Translations under genes and position numbers: made by a program
The notes under the pieces: generated by a model
Databases searched by the model: none
What the model saw: the letters and a program-made list of their open reading frames with translations, nothing else
What the model was told of the DNA's origin: nothing
Part shown: positions 1 to 9,287 of the stretch, in pieces
Numbering within the stretch: position 1 is the stretch's first letter
Layout of the letters: each line of letters starts with the position of its first letter
Assembly: GCA_949538625.1 (NCBI GenBank)
Contig: CATISD010000040.1
Span: 1-36,509, forward strand
DNA: 36,509 nucleotides
From: Acidimicrobiales bacterium AG-410-I20
Lineage (GTDB): Bacteria; Actinomycetota; Acidimicrobiia; Acidimicrobiales; MedAcidi-G1
Direction: 5' to 3'

Positions 1-70
1 CTTGATGGGTAAATAAAGAAATAATCATTACTACAAATGTTACAGGAGGCTGGCTTGACTCTCTGTTGAA

Positions 71-799
71 TTAATTTGAATCTGCAACTGACTTCTCCAA
101 AGATCTTATTTCAGCAGTTGTTAACTCTCGCCATGACCCTGGAGATAAAGAGCGATCAGATAACGGTCCGATACGAGTACGAACAAGTCTTTTGACAGGA
201 TGCCCTACCGCTGAGCACATCCGTCGAACTTGACGATTCCTTCCTTCGTGAATAGTGAGTCGAATAGTTTCTTGTTCAATAAGTGCAATTTTAGCAGGAG
301 CAGTTTTTCCGTCTTCAAGCACAACCCCTTCTCGTAAGAGACGGAGAGATGAACGTGCTGGTTTTCCTTCAACTACCGCTACGTATTCTTTCTCTACTCC
401 GAATGAAGGGTGAGTAAGACGATGAGTCAGTTCTCCATTATTTGTAAGAATCAAGAGTCCTTCCGTATCTGAGTCCAGTCGCCCTACTGGGAAAATTCTC
501 GGATTTTCTGGCACCATTTCAACTACTGTGGGCCGCCCTTGTGGGTCATCTGCTGTGGTAACAACTCCTAAAGGCTTGTTAAGTAGGTAATACACAAAGT
601 CCGGTCTTACTCCTATGGGAGCTCCTTCTACAGTTACCAAATCGGTTTCTACTTCTACTCTGCTCCCAAGTTGTGCTTGTTGCCCATTAACTTTTACTTT
701 GCCGTCAAGGATTAACTGTTCGCAGGCTCTTCGGCTGCCAAATCCGACGCGGGCTAAGACTTTTTGTAATCGCTCGCCTTTTGACGTCTCGTCGCTCAC
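71..799 (-). CDS. rluB: Ribosomal large subunit pseudouridine synthase, RsuA/RluB family (S4 domain + PseudoU_synth); likely GTG start at 799, directly after the scpB stop, rather than ORF-track start 835
   Basis: ERLQKVLARVGFGSRRACEQLI S4 motif; GRLDSDTEGLLILTNNG and HEGRNRQVRRM catalytic motifs; conserved neighbourhood scpA-scpB-rluB. Confidence 0.93.
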   Translation of the reverse strand: MSDETSKGERLQKVLARVGFGSRRACEQLILDGKVKVNGQQAQLGSRVEVETDLVTVEGAPIGVRPDFVYYLLNKPLGVVTTADDPQGRPTVVEMVPENPRIFPVGRLDSDTEGLLILTNNGELTHRLTHPSFGVEKEYVAVVEGKPARSSLRLLREGVVLEDGKTAPAKIALIEQETIRLTIHEGRNRQVRRMCSAVGHPVKRLVRTRIGPLSDRSLSPGSWRELTTAEIRSLEKSVADSN

Positions 800-800
800 A

Positions 801-1424
801 TTACTCAGATTCTGAATTAGAAGACTCTTCTTCAATTACCTCTTGTGTGTCTGCATCGTAAAGCAAGCCGCGTTCTAACGCTTCAACGACTTCAGCTCCC
901 GGAACAAAATCTCCTAAGGAGGGAAGATCTTCTAGCGAGTTAAGGCCCATACGTTCTAGAAAAGCTTGTGTTGTTCCAAAAAGCACAGCGTTTCCTGGTC
1001 CTGTATCTCGTGAAAGTTCATCAATGTAACCTCGTTGTTGCAGTGTGCGGATCACTCCATCAACATCGACACCACGTATAGAAGAAACTTGGGCTCGTGA
1101 AATGGGTTGTTTGTACGCGACTATTGCGAGAGTTTCTAACGCTGCGGCTGTTAGTCGAGTGCTTTGGCCCTCTATAACAAACCGCTCTACCCAAGGGGCT
1201 TGTTCCGGATGACTCTGATACCGGTACCCACCTCCAACTTTGACTAGAACAAAGCCACGGTTCTCTTGTTGATATTCTTTTGATAGTGAGTCGCACATTG
1301 ATTCAATATCTGATGTTGGTTTCTCCAAAAGTTGAGCAAGCAGATTAGGTGGAACTGGATCAGTGGCCACCATGAGGATGGATTCAATGACTTGCCTTAC
1401 ATGTAGATGTTCTGATTCGTTCAT
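801..1424 (-). CDS. scpB: Segregation and condensation protein B
   Basis: LTAAALETLAIVAYKQPISRAQVSSIRGVDVDGVIRTLQQRGYI is the ScpB winged-helix signature; adjacent to scpA. Confidence 0.95.
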   Translation of the reverse strand: MNESEHLHVRQVIESILMVATDPVPPNLLAQLLEKPTSDIESMCDSLSKEYQQENRGFVLVKVGGGYRYQSHPEQAPWVERFVIEGQSTRLTAAALETLAIVAYKQPISRAQVSSIRGVDVDGVIRTLQQRGYIDELSRDTGPGNAVLFGTTQAFLERMGLNSLEDLPSLGDFVPGAEVVEALERGLLYDADTQEVIEEESSNSESE

Positions 1425-1427
1425 TTT

Positions 1428-2207
1428 TTAACCGTCGTAGGTATCAATTAGATCCACATTTGCTGGTCCGGCATCTTCAGCCCATCGCATCTCAATGTTT
1501 CCAAAACTAGCTATTTGATCAATTTCTATGACTCCTTGTTTAAAGAGTTCAAGGACTGCGAGAAAGCGCACGATTACCTCTATGCGGTCAACAAGACCTG
1601 AGGTTATTTCACGAAATGAAATCGTTCCTGAGCGAGGTATCTCTTCAATTATTTCTGATACTGCGTCGGCGACACTAATTCTTATGGGTGCGATGTGATG
1701 AGTGTCAACCTGGTGTGTGGGCCGAGGAGTCATTGCAGATATATAAGAGTTTCGAATGTCTTCTAAGGTGATTCCCGCTAACAAATCCGGCGCTAAGCCC
1801 AAAAAGCGTTCTTCTAGTCCTGCTTGTCGTGGCCAAGATTGAGAAGCATCGAGAGACAACCTGCGCAAAATAACTGCAGCGTCTTTGAAAGTTTTGCATT
1901 CTAAGAGCCGTGCTAATAGCAGGTCCCTTTCCTCCCATAAACCAAATTCGTCATCAAGGTCATCCCGCTCTTTATCGGGAAGCATTCGACGAGTCTTAAG
2001 TTCAACGAGAATTGCGGCGATAAGAAGAAATTCAGTAGCTAGTTCAAGGTCTAAATTCTCAAGTCGTTCAAGCTCAGCAATATACGCATCAACTACTGAT
2101 GAAAGTGACACTTCATAAAGTTCCACTTCTTCTTTAAGTATTAGATGAAGTAATAAATCAAATGGGCCATCAAATACTGGGGTGTTCACGGTAACGCTCA
2201 TAGGCAT
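1428..2207 (-). CDS. scpA: Segregation and condensation protein A
   Basis: FDGPFDLLLHLILKEEVELYEVSLSSVVDAYI and TEFLLIAAILVELKTRRMLP motifs. Confidence 0.95.
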   Translation of the reverse strand: MPMSVTVNTPVFDGPFDLLLHLILKEEVELYEVSLSSVVDAYIAELERLENLDLELATEFLLIAAILVELKTRRMLPDKERDDLDDEFGLWEERDLLLARLLECKTFKDAAVILRRLSLDASQSWPRQAGLEERFLGLAPDLLAGITLEDIRNSYISAMTPRPTHQVDTHHIAPIRISVADAVSEIIEEIPRSGTISFREITSGLVDRIEVIVRFLAVLELFKQGVIEIDQIASFGNIEMRWAEDAGPANVDLIDTYDG

Positions 2208-2303
2208 GACCGTAGAGGGTGGAAGAGTAAAAGGGGTGAATAGGGAAACTTATTGGGTAATTGTCACCCCATTCTTGTGGCTGGGCTATTAGTGTGAGCT
2301 GTA

Positions 2304-3284
2304 ATGGCACGTATTTTCTCCGGTATAAAACCTTCTGGCTCTGTTCATCTCGGCAACCTTTTGGGTGCTTTAAAGAACTGGGCTGCATTACAAAATGAGA
2401 ATGAAAGCGTTTACTGTGTTGTCGATTTGCATGCGTTGACTCTTCCACAAGATCCAGAAGAGCTGAGAGCCTCAACTCTTTCTCTGGCCCAAATGTTGAT
2501 TGCTGTGGGCATAGATCCAGATAAAAGCACTCTTTTTATACAAAGTCATGTTTCTGAACACACGGAATGCGCTTGGCTTATGGAGTGTACGGCTTCTTTT
2601 GGCGAGTTGAGGCGCATGACCCAATTCAAGGATAAATCTGATAAAGCAGACTTTGTTTCCGGTGGATTATTTACTTATCCGGCTTTGCAAGCTAGTGACA
2701 TTATTCTTTATGACACCGATCAAGTTCCTGTAGGCGAAGACCAGCGCCAGCATGTTGAATTAACGCGTGACTTGACAGAACGCTTTAATAACCGTTACGG
2801 CGAAACCTTTGTTGTTCCTGAGGCTGTCATTCCTCCTGCTGGAGCTCGTGTAATGGATCTTCAAGACCCGACTAACAAAATGTCGAAGTCGGAAGATAGC
2901 CCGCAAGGGTCTATTTCTTTACTAGATGATGAAAAAACAATTGAAAAGAAGATAAAACGTGCCGTTACCGATAGTGATGGCGAGATCCTATTTGATACAG
3001 AGAATAAGCCTGGAGTATCGAATCTTCTTTCAATACTCGGTGCGGCAACGGGTCAAAATCCTCAGAGTGCAGGCGCGGGGTTAAACAACTATGGCGACCT
3101 GAAAGGTGCTACCGCCGAAGCCGTAATTGAGATGCTTCGCCCTATACAAAATAAATATCGTGAATTGGCAAATGACCCTGAAGAAACGAGTCGCCTACTT
3201 GCTCTAGGTGCTAGCAAAGCCCGTGAAGTAGCTAGTGCAACTCTAGATAGAGCTCGAAATAACCTTGGTTTGATACCGCGGTAG
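2304..3284 (+). CDS. trpS: Tryptophanyl-tRNA synthetase
   Basis: FSGIKPSGSVHLGNLLGAL (HIGH-like) and NKMSKS (KMSKS) motifs; VGEDQRQHVELTRDL. Confidence 0.97.
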   Translation: MARIFSGIKPSGSVHLGNLLGALKNWAALQNENESVYCVVDLHALTLPQDPEELRASTLSLAQMLIAVGIDPDKSTLFIQSHVSEHTECAWLMECTASFGELRRMTQFKDKSDKADFVSGGLFTYPALQASDIILYDTDQVPVGEDQRQHVELTRDLTERFNNRYGETFVVPEAVIPPAGARVMDLQDPTNKMSKSEDSPQGSISLLDDEKTIEKKIKRAVTDSDGEILFDTENKPGVSNLLSILGAATGQNPQSAGAGLNNYGDLKGATAEAVIEMLRPIQNKYRELANDPEETSRLLALGASKAREVASATLDRARNNLGLIPR

Positions 3285-3287
3285 AAA

Positions 3288-3803
3288 TTAATCGTTGTCG
3301 GCAGCTTTTAAAATATTTCCAATTTCTGAATTAACTGTCCATGACCGTTCGGGTAGATGGTGCTCTTCAGCCCATGCGACAACAAGCGGAGCGCTCCCTG
3401 CTGATCTTAGAAGATTCGCCCCTTGAGCAGGATGTTGAAGGTATTGACCGATCTTTCCTGAGATGCCTGATTTCTCGGCCCATTTTTCTTTCTTCTCTTT
3501 AGGAAGAATCAGCCCCAAAAGAGTAGCCAGAACGCGTGTCCATACACCCGCCTGACTTTTTGTTTTACCTAAATCGTGTAGTAAAGCTGCTGCAAGAATT
3601 TCTGGTTCGAATTTCCCTAGGAGCATTTCTGCTCTTCGCGCTACCTCTATTGAGTGGCATTGATCGTTCTCAGGCATTTCTTTCCATAAATGCATCTCTT
3701 CTTGAGACAAAATGCGCTTAACCCAGAGAAGCTCTTCCTGATTTACGGATTTTTGTTTAAGTGAACCAAAAAATCTTTTAACTAAATGCCATAAGGTTTT
3801 CAT
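3288..3803 (-). CDS. HD-domain protein (putative phosphohydrolase); likely ATG start at 3803 (MKTLWHLVKRF), overlapping the rraA-like stop
   Basis: HSIEVARRAEML...AALLHDLGKTKS and EEHHLPE HD-type metal-binding motifs. Confidence 0.8.
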   Translation of the reverse strand: MKTLWHLVKRFFGSLKQKSVNQEELLWVKRILSQEEMHLWKEMPENDQCHSIEVARRAEMLLGKFEPEILAAALLHDLGKTKSQAGVWTRVLATLLGLILPKEKKEKWAEKSGISGKIGQYLQHPAQGANLLRSAGSAPLVVAWAEEHHLPERSWTVNSEIGNILKAADND

Positions 3804-4279
3804 GAATCGATGTTTTGGTCTGCAACAACCACACCATCTGCATCTGCCCAAATCTTCATACCAGGAGAAATCGTTACGTCTGAAATCTCTACTGAAACGT
3901 TACGGCTACCTTTTCCTTGCTTCTCGCTACGTCGCGGACAAGTTCCGCGTGCGTAAATTCCTATTTGACAAGTTGACAATTCTTCTGCATCTCGCACGCA
4001 ACCGTCAATCACTATTCCACCCCAACCATTCTGCGATGCTAGGGAACCTAAATTTCCTCCGACTAAAGCACAACGTATTGAGCCTTTTCCTGCGACAACC
4101 AAGACTCTTCCTTTGCCTTCCCCTTCTAGAGCTTCACGGACAAGGGAGTTGTCGTCTTCAAGATCTATCGTGACTGCTTCTCCGTTGATCGTTTGTTTGC
4201 CGCCATAGCTGATAAATGGACCAGGAATAACTTTTATGGCTTCACCGTATTTGTCGCAAAGATCAGCGGTAGGCGTCAT
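3800..4279 (-). CDS. rraA: RraA family protein (regulator of RNase E activity A-like / HMG aldolase-like fold)
   Basis: TPTADLCDKYG N-terminus; ALVGGNLGSLASQNGWGGIVIDGCVRDAEEL and GMKIWADADGVVV typical of RraA. Confidence 0.9.
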   Translation of the reverse strand: MTPTADLCDKYGEAIKVIPGPFISYGGKQTINGEAVTIDLEDDNSLVREALEGEGKGRVLVVAGKGSIRCALVGGNLGSLASQNGWGGIVIDGCVRDAEELSTCQIGIYARGTCPRRSEKQGKGSRNVSVEISDVTISPGMKIWADADGVVVADQNIDS

Positions 4280-4665
4280 CAGTCATCTTGCCCGAAGAAT
4301 TCATAAATTTTCTCTTTTGGCCTTCCGATACAGGCAGCAACTTTCTGATCTGTGGACAGATCCCCACGAACCAGAATTGGTCTCTGAATTAAAGCTTTTT
4401 TCTGTGACAGTAAATCTATTACTGCGGAAGAATTACCCACATAGTCTTCTTCGTTAAGTTCGAGTTTCTTGAATTGGGAGTCTTTACGTACCAAATCTTC
4501 TACTGGATCATCCAAGCCGTCTGCTATTCGCTTTAGCGTTTCAGCACTTGGAGGTTCTTTCATATAAAGAATCACTTCTACTTCTTTACCTAATTCTTCA
4601 GCGACCGCTAAAGCATTCTTTGAAGCATGTCAATTGGGGTTATGAAATACGGTGTAAGTTGCCAC
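4279..4665 (-). CDS. arsC: Arsenate reductase (ArsC) family protein, predicted selenoprotein: in-frame UGA (4630..4632) at the catalytic Cys position; the ORF track shows only the C-terminal part, 4279..4575
   Basis: Translation from GTG 4665: VATYTVFHNPN-U-HASKNALAVAEELGKEVEVILYMKEPPSAETLKRIADGLDDPVEDLVRK...LIQRPILVRGDLSTDQKVAACIGRPKEKIYEFFGQDD. HNPx[C/U] catalytic loop with Sec at residue 12, YMKEPPSAETLKRI, and the QRPI and IGRP motifs of ArsC. SD AGGAG lies 5 nt upstream of the GTG; downstream frame intact to TGA at 4279..4281. Confidence 0.9.
4592..4617 (-). promoter_or_regulatory. Putative bacterial SECIS element in the coding sequence downstream of the UGA of the ArsC-like selenoprotein
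   Basis: RNA after UGA: CAUGCUUCAAAGAAUG-CUUUAGC-GGUC-GCUGAAG-AAUU. 7-bp stem (4607..4613 with 4596..4602, one U-G wobble), tetraloop GGUC at 4603..4606, G/A mismatch, then an AAU/AUU lower stem. Loop begins 23 nt after the UGA. Confidence 0.75.
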
Positions 4666-4683
4666 GGGTTCTCCTAATTTCTC

Positions 4684-5055
<372 letters not shown>

Positions 5056-5155
5056 TTATAAATACTCAGTGGGTTTAGACAAATAATATGTTATGTCAGA
5101 AACTACATTCGTAACGTTTCGGGCCTGTTTCCTACTTGTAAATAATTTCAAATGC

Positions 5156-6112
5156 TCAATGAAGAGACACACGAATTTCCCCAATGTGTTTACCAGCATG
5201 GTTAGTCAGAGGCTCAGAAAATTTTCTCTCCACAATGCCGTACTCGCTTAGCACCCACTTTAAAGCTGCTGCTGCAGCACGAGATGCCCCGTCACGTACT
5301 TTCAGTGCTACCCCAATTCCTTCTTCAGGAATTACGGCGCAGAATACTCCTTCTGCTCCAGTTTTCACTATCGCTCTGCCTGCGGTAGACAAAATGATTT
5401 CAGTGCATACTCGATCTGTTCCTGCTACGTAAAAAGCTTGATTTTTCATGGCCTCAAATAATGGTGCAGCAGACGGCTTGCGGATCATCTCAGCCCAACC
5501 AACAGCTAGGCCACTAAGCGGAACTGCCCAAACAGGTATCCCACAGCCATCTATACCTGGCTGTTGTTTTGAGAGGTCTACGTGACAAACTTCACTCAAC
5601 ATTGGAGTCACATAATCTGTATGTAATGGGTGAGAAGGATCCAAGTAATTTCCGTGATCCATGTCAAGGTGTCGCATCACCGTCAAGAATCCAGTGTGTT
5701 TACCTGAACAATTGTTTGCTGTTACTCTCGGTGTTCTTTCACTATAAATTTCGTCTAAAACTAAATTGAAATTCATTGGATCATGGCGACCGCATTGAAG
5801 ATCATCTGGACGGCAACCAATTTTTGAAAGCCAACTCTCTATAGCTTCTACATGGAGTTTTTCTCCACTATGGCTAGAGCAGGATAAAGCTACCTCTCTT
5901 TCATCAAGGTGAAATTTTTCTGCTGCACCAGTTTCGATAAGTGGCAATGCTTGAATTGGTTTTATAGCTGATCGAGGAAGCACGGACTTGCCAGTATCCC
6001 CAAGAGACATCGTTTCTTTTCCATTGGAGTCAACTACTGCAATATCAACAAAGTGGACACTTTCTACTGACTCTCCTCGAGTTAACTCAATGCAGAGAGG
6101 ATCTGCTTTCAT
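5156..6112 (-). CDS. Asparaginase (L-asparaginase II family, thermolabile type)
   Basis: VLPRSAIKPIQALPLIETGAAEKF; ALSCSSHSGE; NNCSGKHTGFLTVMRHL; DGCGIPVWAVPLSGLA. Confidence 0.9.
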   Translation of the reverse strand: MKADPLCIELTRGESVESVHFVDIAVVDSNGKETMSLGDTGKSVLPRSAIKPIQALPLIETGAAEKFHLDEREVALSCSSHSGEKLHVEAIESWLSKIGCRPDDLQCGRHDPMNFNLVLDEIYSERTPRVTANNCSGKHTGFLTVMRHLDMDHGNYLDPSHPLHTDYVTPMLSEVCHVDLSKQQPGIDGCGIPVWAVPLSGLAVGWAEMIRKPSAAPLFEAMKNQAFYVAGTDRVCTEIILSTAGRAIVKTGAEGVFCAVIPEEGIGVALKVRDGASRAAAAALKWVLSEYGIVERKFSEPLTNHAGKHIGEIRVSLH

Positions 6113-6333
6113 GCGTCATTTGAAGTTTCACGAAGTTCTGATATGTCTTCCGCTATTTTTATTGCTACATCTCCAGCAGTTGCTGCAAACAAGCCAGGAA
6201 TTATGGCATGAACTATTGCCGCTATTCCTGCTCCGAACATGCGCAAGGCTAAAACTATGGCGCGCCCTCCATGTTGCAGATATGTCTCTCCAACTGAAGA
6301 CGGGTGGTCTAAAAACATTTTTTTAAATGCCAT
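6109..6333 (-). CDS. Small protein resembling the DUF6356 family (capsule-type proteins of ~75 aa)
   Basis: FLDHPSSVGETYLQHGGRAIVLALRMFGAGIAAIVHAIIPGLF; overlaps the start of the asparaginase gene by 4 nt (coupled). Confidence 0.7.
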   Translation of the reverse strand: MAFKKMFLDHPSSVGETYLQHGGRAIVLALRMFGAGIAAIVHAIIPGLFAATAGDVAIKIAEDISELRETSNDA

Positions 6334-6393
6334 ACATGCACCTTAAGATAATTTTTCACCCTGTGAGTGAACCGGGAGTATTTTCATGATTCT

Positions 6394-7353
6394 TTAACGG
6401 TTAGTCTGCTCTTCTAATTCTTTTTGCAAAGCAAGATATCTCTCAACTCGGTAGGGGTCTATGATTTCTTTTTCTTCTGCCTCTTTTATCGCACAATTTG
6501 GTTCTGTGGAATGCGCACAATCATTGAACTGGCATTGTTGTGATAAGTGTTCAAGGTCTTTGAACACTCTCTCCAATGCTTCCTGAGCATCCCATATTCC
6601 AACCGATCTTACTCCTGGGGTGTCTATCAAAACCCCTCCGTTTGGGCTCAGAATCATCTCACGGGTAACGGTGGTATGCCGTCCTTTTTTGTCTCTTTCT
6701 CTTACTTCACCAGTAGCCATGATTTCGTCGTCAACTAAAGCGTTAATTAATGTAGATTTACCAGCTCCTGATTCTCCGATCAGTGCAATGGTCTTTCCTG
6801 CCTCCATTAGTTTGCTTATTTCATCTAGGCCTTCAATAAAACCGTCTCGAAGAGTTACTGCAAAAATAGGTTTATCTTCCGCTACCGCTTTAATGATTGC
6901 TTTCACTTCAGAAATCTCCTCAGCTTGATCAGCTTTTGTCAAAACTATTGAGACTTCAGCGCCGCTATCTTCGGCAATGATAAGGAACCTTTCGAGTCGT
7001 CCTGGAGGTAAGGGACGATCTAATCCGTGAACAATGAATACATGATCTATGTTTGCAACTAGCACTTGTTCAATTATTTGTTCGGAAGGGTCGCGTCGAG
7101 AAAGTGCGTTAGAACGCGGAAGTACTTCGTTGATTAAGAGTCCGAGGTCAGGATCTTCAATTATTGAAACCCAATCGCCTACTACCGGGGCTAGGAGGTT
7201 TTGAGATCGCTGAGAGTCAGAAAGAACTCTCAGAACTCCTTTTGAAGTAACGACATCACATTCTCCGCGGTCCACCCGCACTATTCGTCCTAGTTCGCCT
7301 GATTGTGTTTCTAAACCAGGTTTATATCCATATGCAACTAAATCTATTTTCAT
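6394..7353 (-). CDS. rsgA: Ribosome small subunit-dependent GTPase A
   Basis: GESGAGKSTLINAL P-loop; GVLIDTPGVRSVGIWD; circularly permuted G-motif order with TKAD upstream; Cys/His zinc motif CQFNDCAHSTEPNC. Confidence 0.95.
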   Translation of the reverse strand: MKIDLVAYGYKPGLETQSGELGRIVRVDRGECDVVTSKGVLRVLSDSQRSQNLLAPVVGDWVSIIEDPDLGLLINEVLPRSNALSRRDPSEQIIEQVLVANIDHVFIVHGLDRPLPPGRLERFLIIAEDSGAEVSIVLTKADQAEEISEVKAIIKAVAEDKPIFAVTLRDGFIEGLDEISKLMEAGKTIALIGESGAGKSTLINALVDDEIMATGEVRERDKKGRHTTVTREMILSPNGGVLIDTPGVRSVGIWDAQEALERVFKDLEHLSQQCQFNDCAHSTEPNCAIKEAEEKEIIDPYRVERYLALQKELEEQTNR

Positions 7354-7407
7354 CTAATACTGATCGTAGATGGATATATCCTGCTGAGGTGCGTCTAGCC
7401 TGAACTT

Positions 7408-8634
7408 ATGCCTGACTTTTTTCAAAATGGTCCTATTGGAACTATTCACCAGCTACGAGATCGTGATCTTTTTGATTTAGAAAAAGATTTAAGTCAATGG
7501 GGTAAAAAAAATCCGATAGCTCTTGTGATTCCTTGTTTATTCAGCGAGTTAGAGGGTTCTGCATTACCTCGTATAGTTGCCGAACTTGCATCTGCAGATT
7601 ATTTAGATGAAATAGTTATTGGTCTTGATAATGCTTCAAGGGAACAATTTGAGATTGCAAAAAAGTTTTTTTCTCAATTACCACAAAAACACTGCATACT
7701 TTGGCAAGACGGCCCGCGTCTTCGAGAAGTTGATGATTCACTTGAAACTCTTGGTTTCTCATTAGGAGAGTCTGGTAAAGGCAAGAATGTTTGGTTTTGC
7801 CTGGGTTATCTTTTATCTAGGAAAAAGTTCCAAACAATCGCTTGCCATGACGCTGATATTAAAAACTACGACCGTTCTCTGCTTGCTCGTCTTGTATATC
7901 CAGTAGTTCAACCTTCATTCAACTATGCATTCGCTAAGGGTTACTACTATCGCTCTTCAGTGGACCAAGGAGCGCCACGTTTGCATGGGCGTGTGAGTCG
8001 CTTATACGTCACTCCTCTAATTCGTGCACTTGCAACAACGTTTGGTCGGACTGATGAACTTGAATATCTGGATAGTTTTCGTTACCCATTAGCGGGTGAA
8101 AGCGCTATGGACGTCAGTGTTGCTCGTTCGCTCAGGATTCCTTCAGATTGGGGGCTTGAAATCGGAGTACTTGCTGAAGTTTATGCCAGATACCCCAATG
8201 CGAGAATCTGTCAGGTAGATATAGCTAGTGATTACGATCATAAACACCAGCCGCTATCTGATGAGGATAAAACGACTGGTCTTCATCGAATGAGTAGAGA
8301 CATTGCTAAAGCCTTTTTCCGGAAACTCTCTGCTTCAGGTTTGACTTTGACTCAAGAAAGTTTCCGTACTCTACGTGCTTCTTATATGAGAGCAGCCCAT
8401 GAACTGATTGTTCACTACGAAAGTGACGCTGTGTCTAATGCGATGTCTTACAACCGTGAGCAAGAAGAAATGATGGTTTCTTTATTTGGACAATCGGTTC
8501 TTGAAGCAGGCGAAGACTTTCTCCAAAATCCGGCAGAAAGCCCTTTCATTCCGAGTTGGTCCGAAGTGCAGAATAAACAGAAAGACATTTTTGAAATTCT
8601 TTTATCTGCTGTGGAGTCTGATAATCAGAAATGA
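7408..8634 (+). CDS. gpgS: Glucosyl-3-phosphoglycerate synthase-like glycosyltransferase (GT2/GT81-like)
   Basis: ALVIPCLFSELEG; GKGKNVWFCLGYLL; CHDADIKNYDRSLLARLVYPVV; FRYPLAGESAMDVSVARSLRIPSDWGLEIGVLAEVY; CQVDIASDYDHKHQ. Confidence 0.82.
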   Translation: MPDFFQNGPIGTIHQLRDRDLFDLEKDLSQWGKKNPIALVIPCLFSELEGSALPRIVAELASADYLDEIVIGLDNASREQFEIAKKFFSQLPQKHCILWQDGPRLREVDDSLETLGFSLGESGKGKNVWFCLGYLLSRKKFQTIACHDADIKNYDRSLLARLVYPVVQPSFNYAFAKGYYYRSSVDQGAPRLHGRVSRLYVTPLIRALATTFGRTDELEYLDSFRYPLAGESAMDVSVARSLRIPSDWGLEIGVLAEVYARYPNARICQVDIASDYDHKHQPLSDEDKTTGLHRMSRDIAKAFFRKLSASGLTLTQESFRTLRASYMRAAHELIVHYESDAVSNAMSYNREQEEMMVSLFGQSVLEAGEDFLQNPAESPFIPSWSEVQNKQKDIFEILLSAVESDNQK

Positions 8635-8647
8635 AAGATCTGATAAC

Positions 8648-8724
8648 TGGTGGAGGTGAGCGGAATCGAACCGCCGACCTCTACGTTGCGAACGTAGCGC
8701 TCTAGCCAACTGAGCTACACCCCC
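8648..8724 (-). tRNA. tRNA-Ala (anticodon CGC), with encoded CCA
   Basis: Minus strand GGGGGTGTAGCTCAGTTGGCTAGAGCGCTACGTTCGCAACGTAGAGGTCGGCGGTTCGATTCCGCTCACCTCCACCA; full cloverleaf, G3-U70 wobble (Ala identity), anticodon loop TTCGCAA. Confidence 0.96.
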
Positions 8725-8755
8725 GTTTATTGGGTGGATCGTAGCCTAATGGTCT

Positions 8756-9211
8756 CTAGTTGGCTTGACGACGAAGAACTGCTTCGTCTCTCATCGCTAT
8801 ACCAGTGTCTGGAACTAAAGGTGATGCTGGGCGGAAAGGAACCACAACATCTTGGCCTTCTAGCACCTTCTGGTTTCGTAGCGTAAGAAGAGTTGCATAT
8901 CCAACAAGTGCTACATCTGCTAAGAAGTGAATCATCCACATGATGCTTCCAACTGCGAAGGCAAAAAGTAAAGTCATTATTGCAATACCTATCAAAGCTA
9001 GTAAGACGTCTCGGCGTCGGCGTTTGGCTGCTTGAGCGCTGTTGGGAATTTCTTTTGCCGCTTTTTGTATTGCCTGCCACCCGCTGGTCTGATGTGCACC
9101 CGCAAGAGCAAGAGGTGGACGCAGGACTGTTCGTCGAGTGTTACGTCTAAGAATAGGGGGAAGAAGAACCGCTGCCCACAAAACTGCGAGCCCTAACAGA
9201 ATTAGCACCAT
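8756..9211 (-). CDS. Hypothetical membrane protein
   Basis: 151-aa ORF with N-terminal TM segment (LILLGLAVLWAAVLLPPIL) and a central TM pair (LLALIGIAIMTLLFAFAVGSIMWMIHFLADVALVGYATLL). Confidence 0.7.
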   Translation of the reverse strand: MVLILLGLAVLWAAVLLPPILRRNTRRTVLRPPLALAGAHQTSGWQAIQKAAKEIPNSAQAAKRRRRDVLLALIGIAIMTLLFAFAVGSIMWMIHFLADVALVGYATLLTLRNQKVLEGQDVVVPFRPASPLVPDTGIAMRDEAVLRRQAN

Positions 9212-9287
9212 TTCCTCCTTGCTATACCGGCTTCTAACCGGTGAAAAGAGACTTTAGTATCAAAACACTGTATTTTGGTGGATTTCC

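Noticed and set aside
2170-2475. 101-aa minus-strand ORF across the scpA/trpS divergent region
   Set aside because: Overlaps the conserved trpS N-terminus and the scpA start; no recognisable protein signature.
4279-4575. Treating the 98-aa ORF as a complete protein starting at MILYMKEPPS
   Set aside because: It begins in the middle of the ArsC fold. The conserved N-terminal HNPx motif and a proper SD/GTG lie upstream in the same frame across a single UGA.
4630-4632. Alternative genetic code (UGA = Gly/Trp) or a simple pseudogene
   Set aside because: UGA is used as a normal stop in several genes here. The UGA sits exactly at the catalytic Cys with an intact downstream frame and a SECIS-like hairpin. 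Sequencing error (TGC to TGA) cannot be fully excluded without reads.
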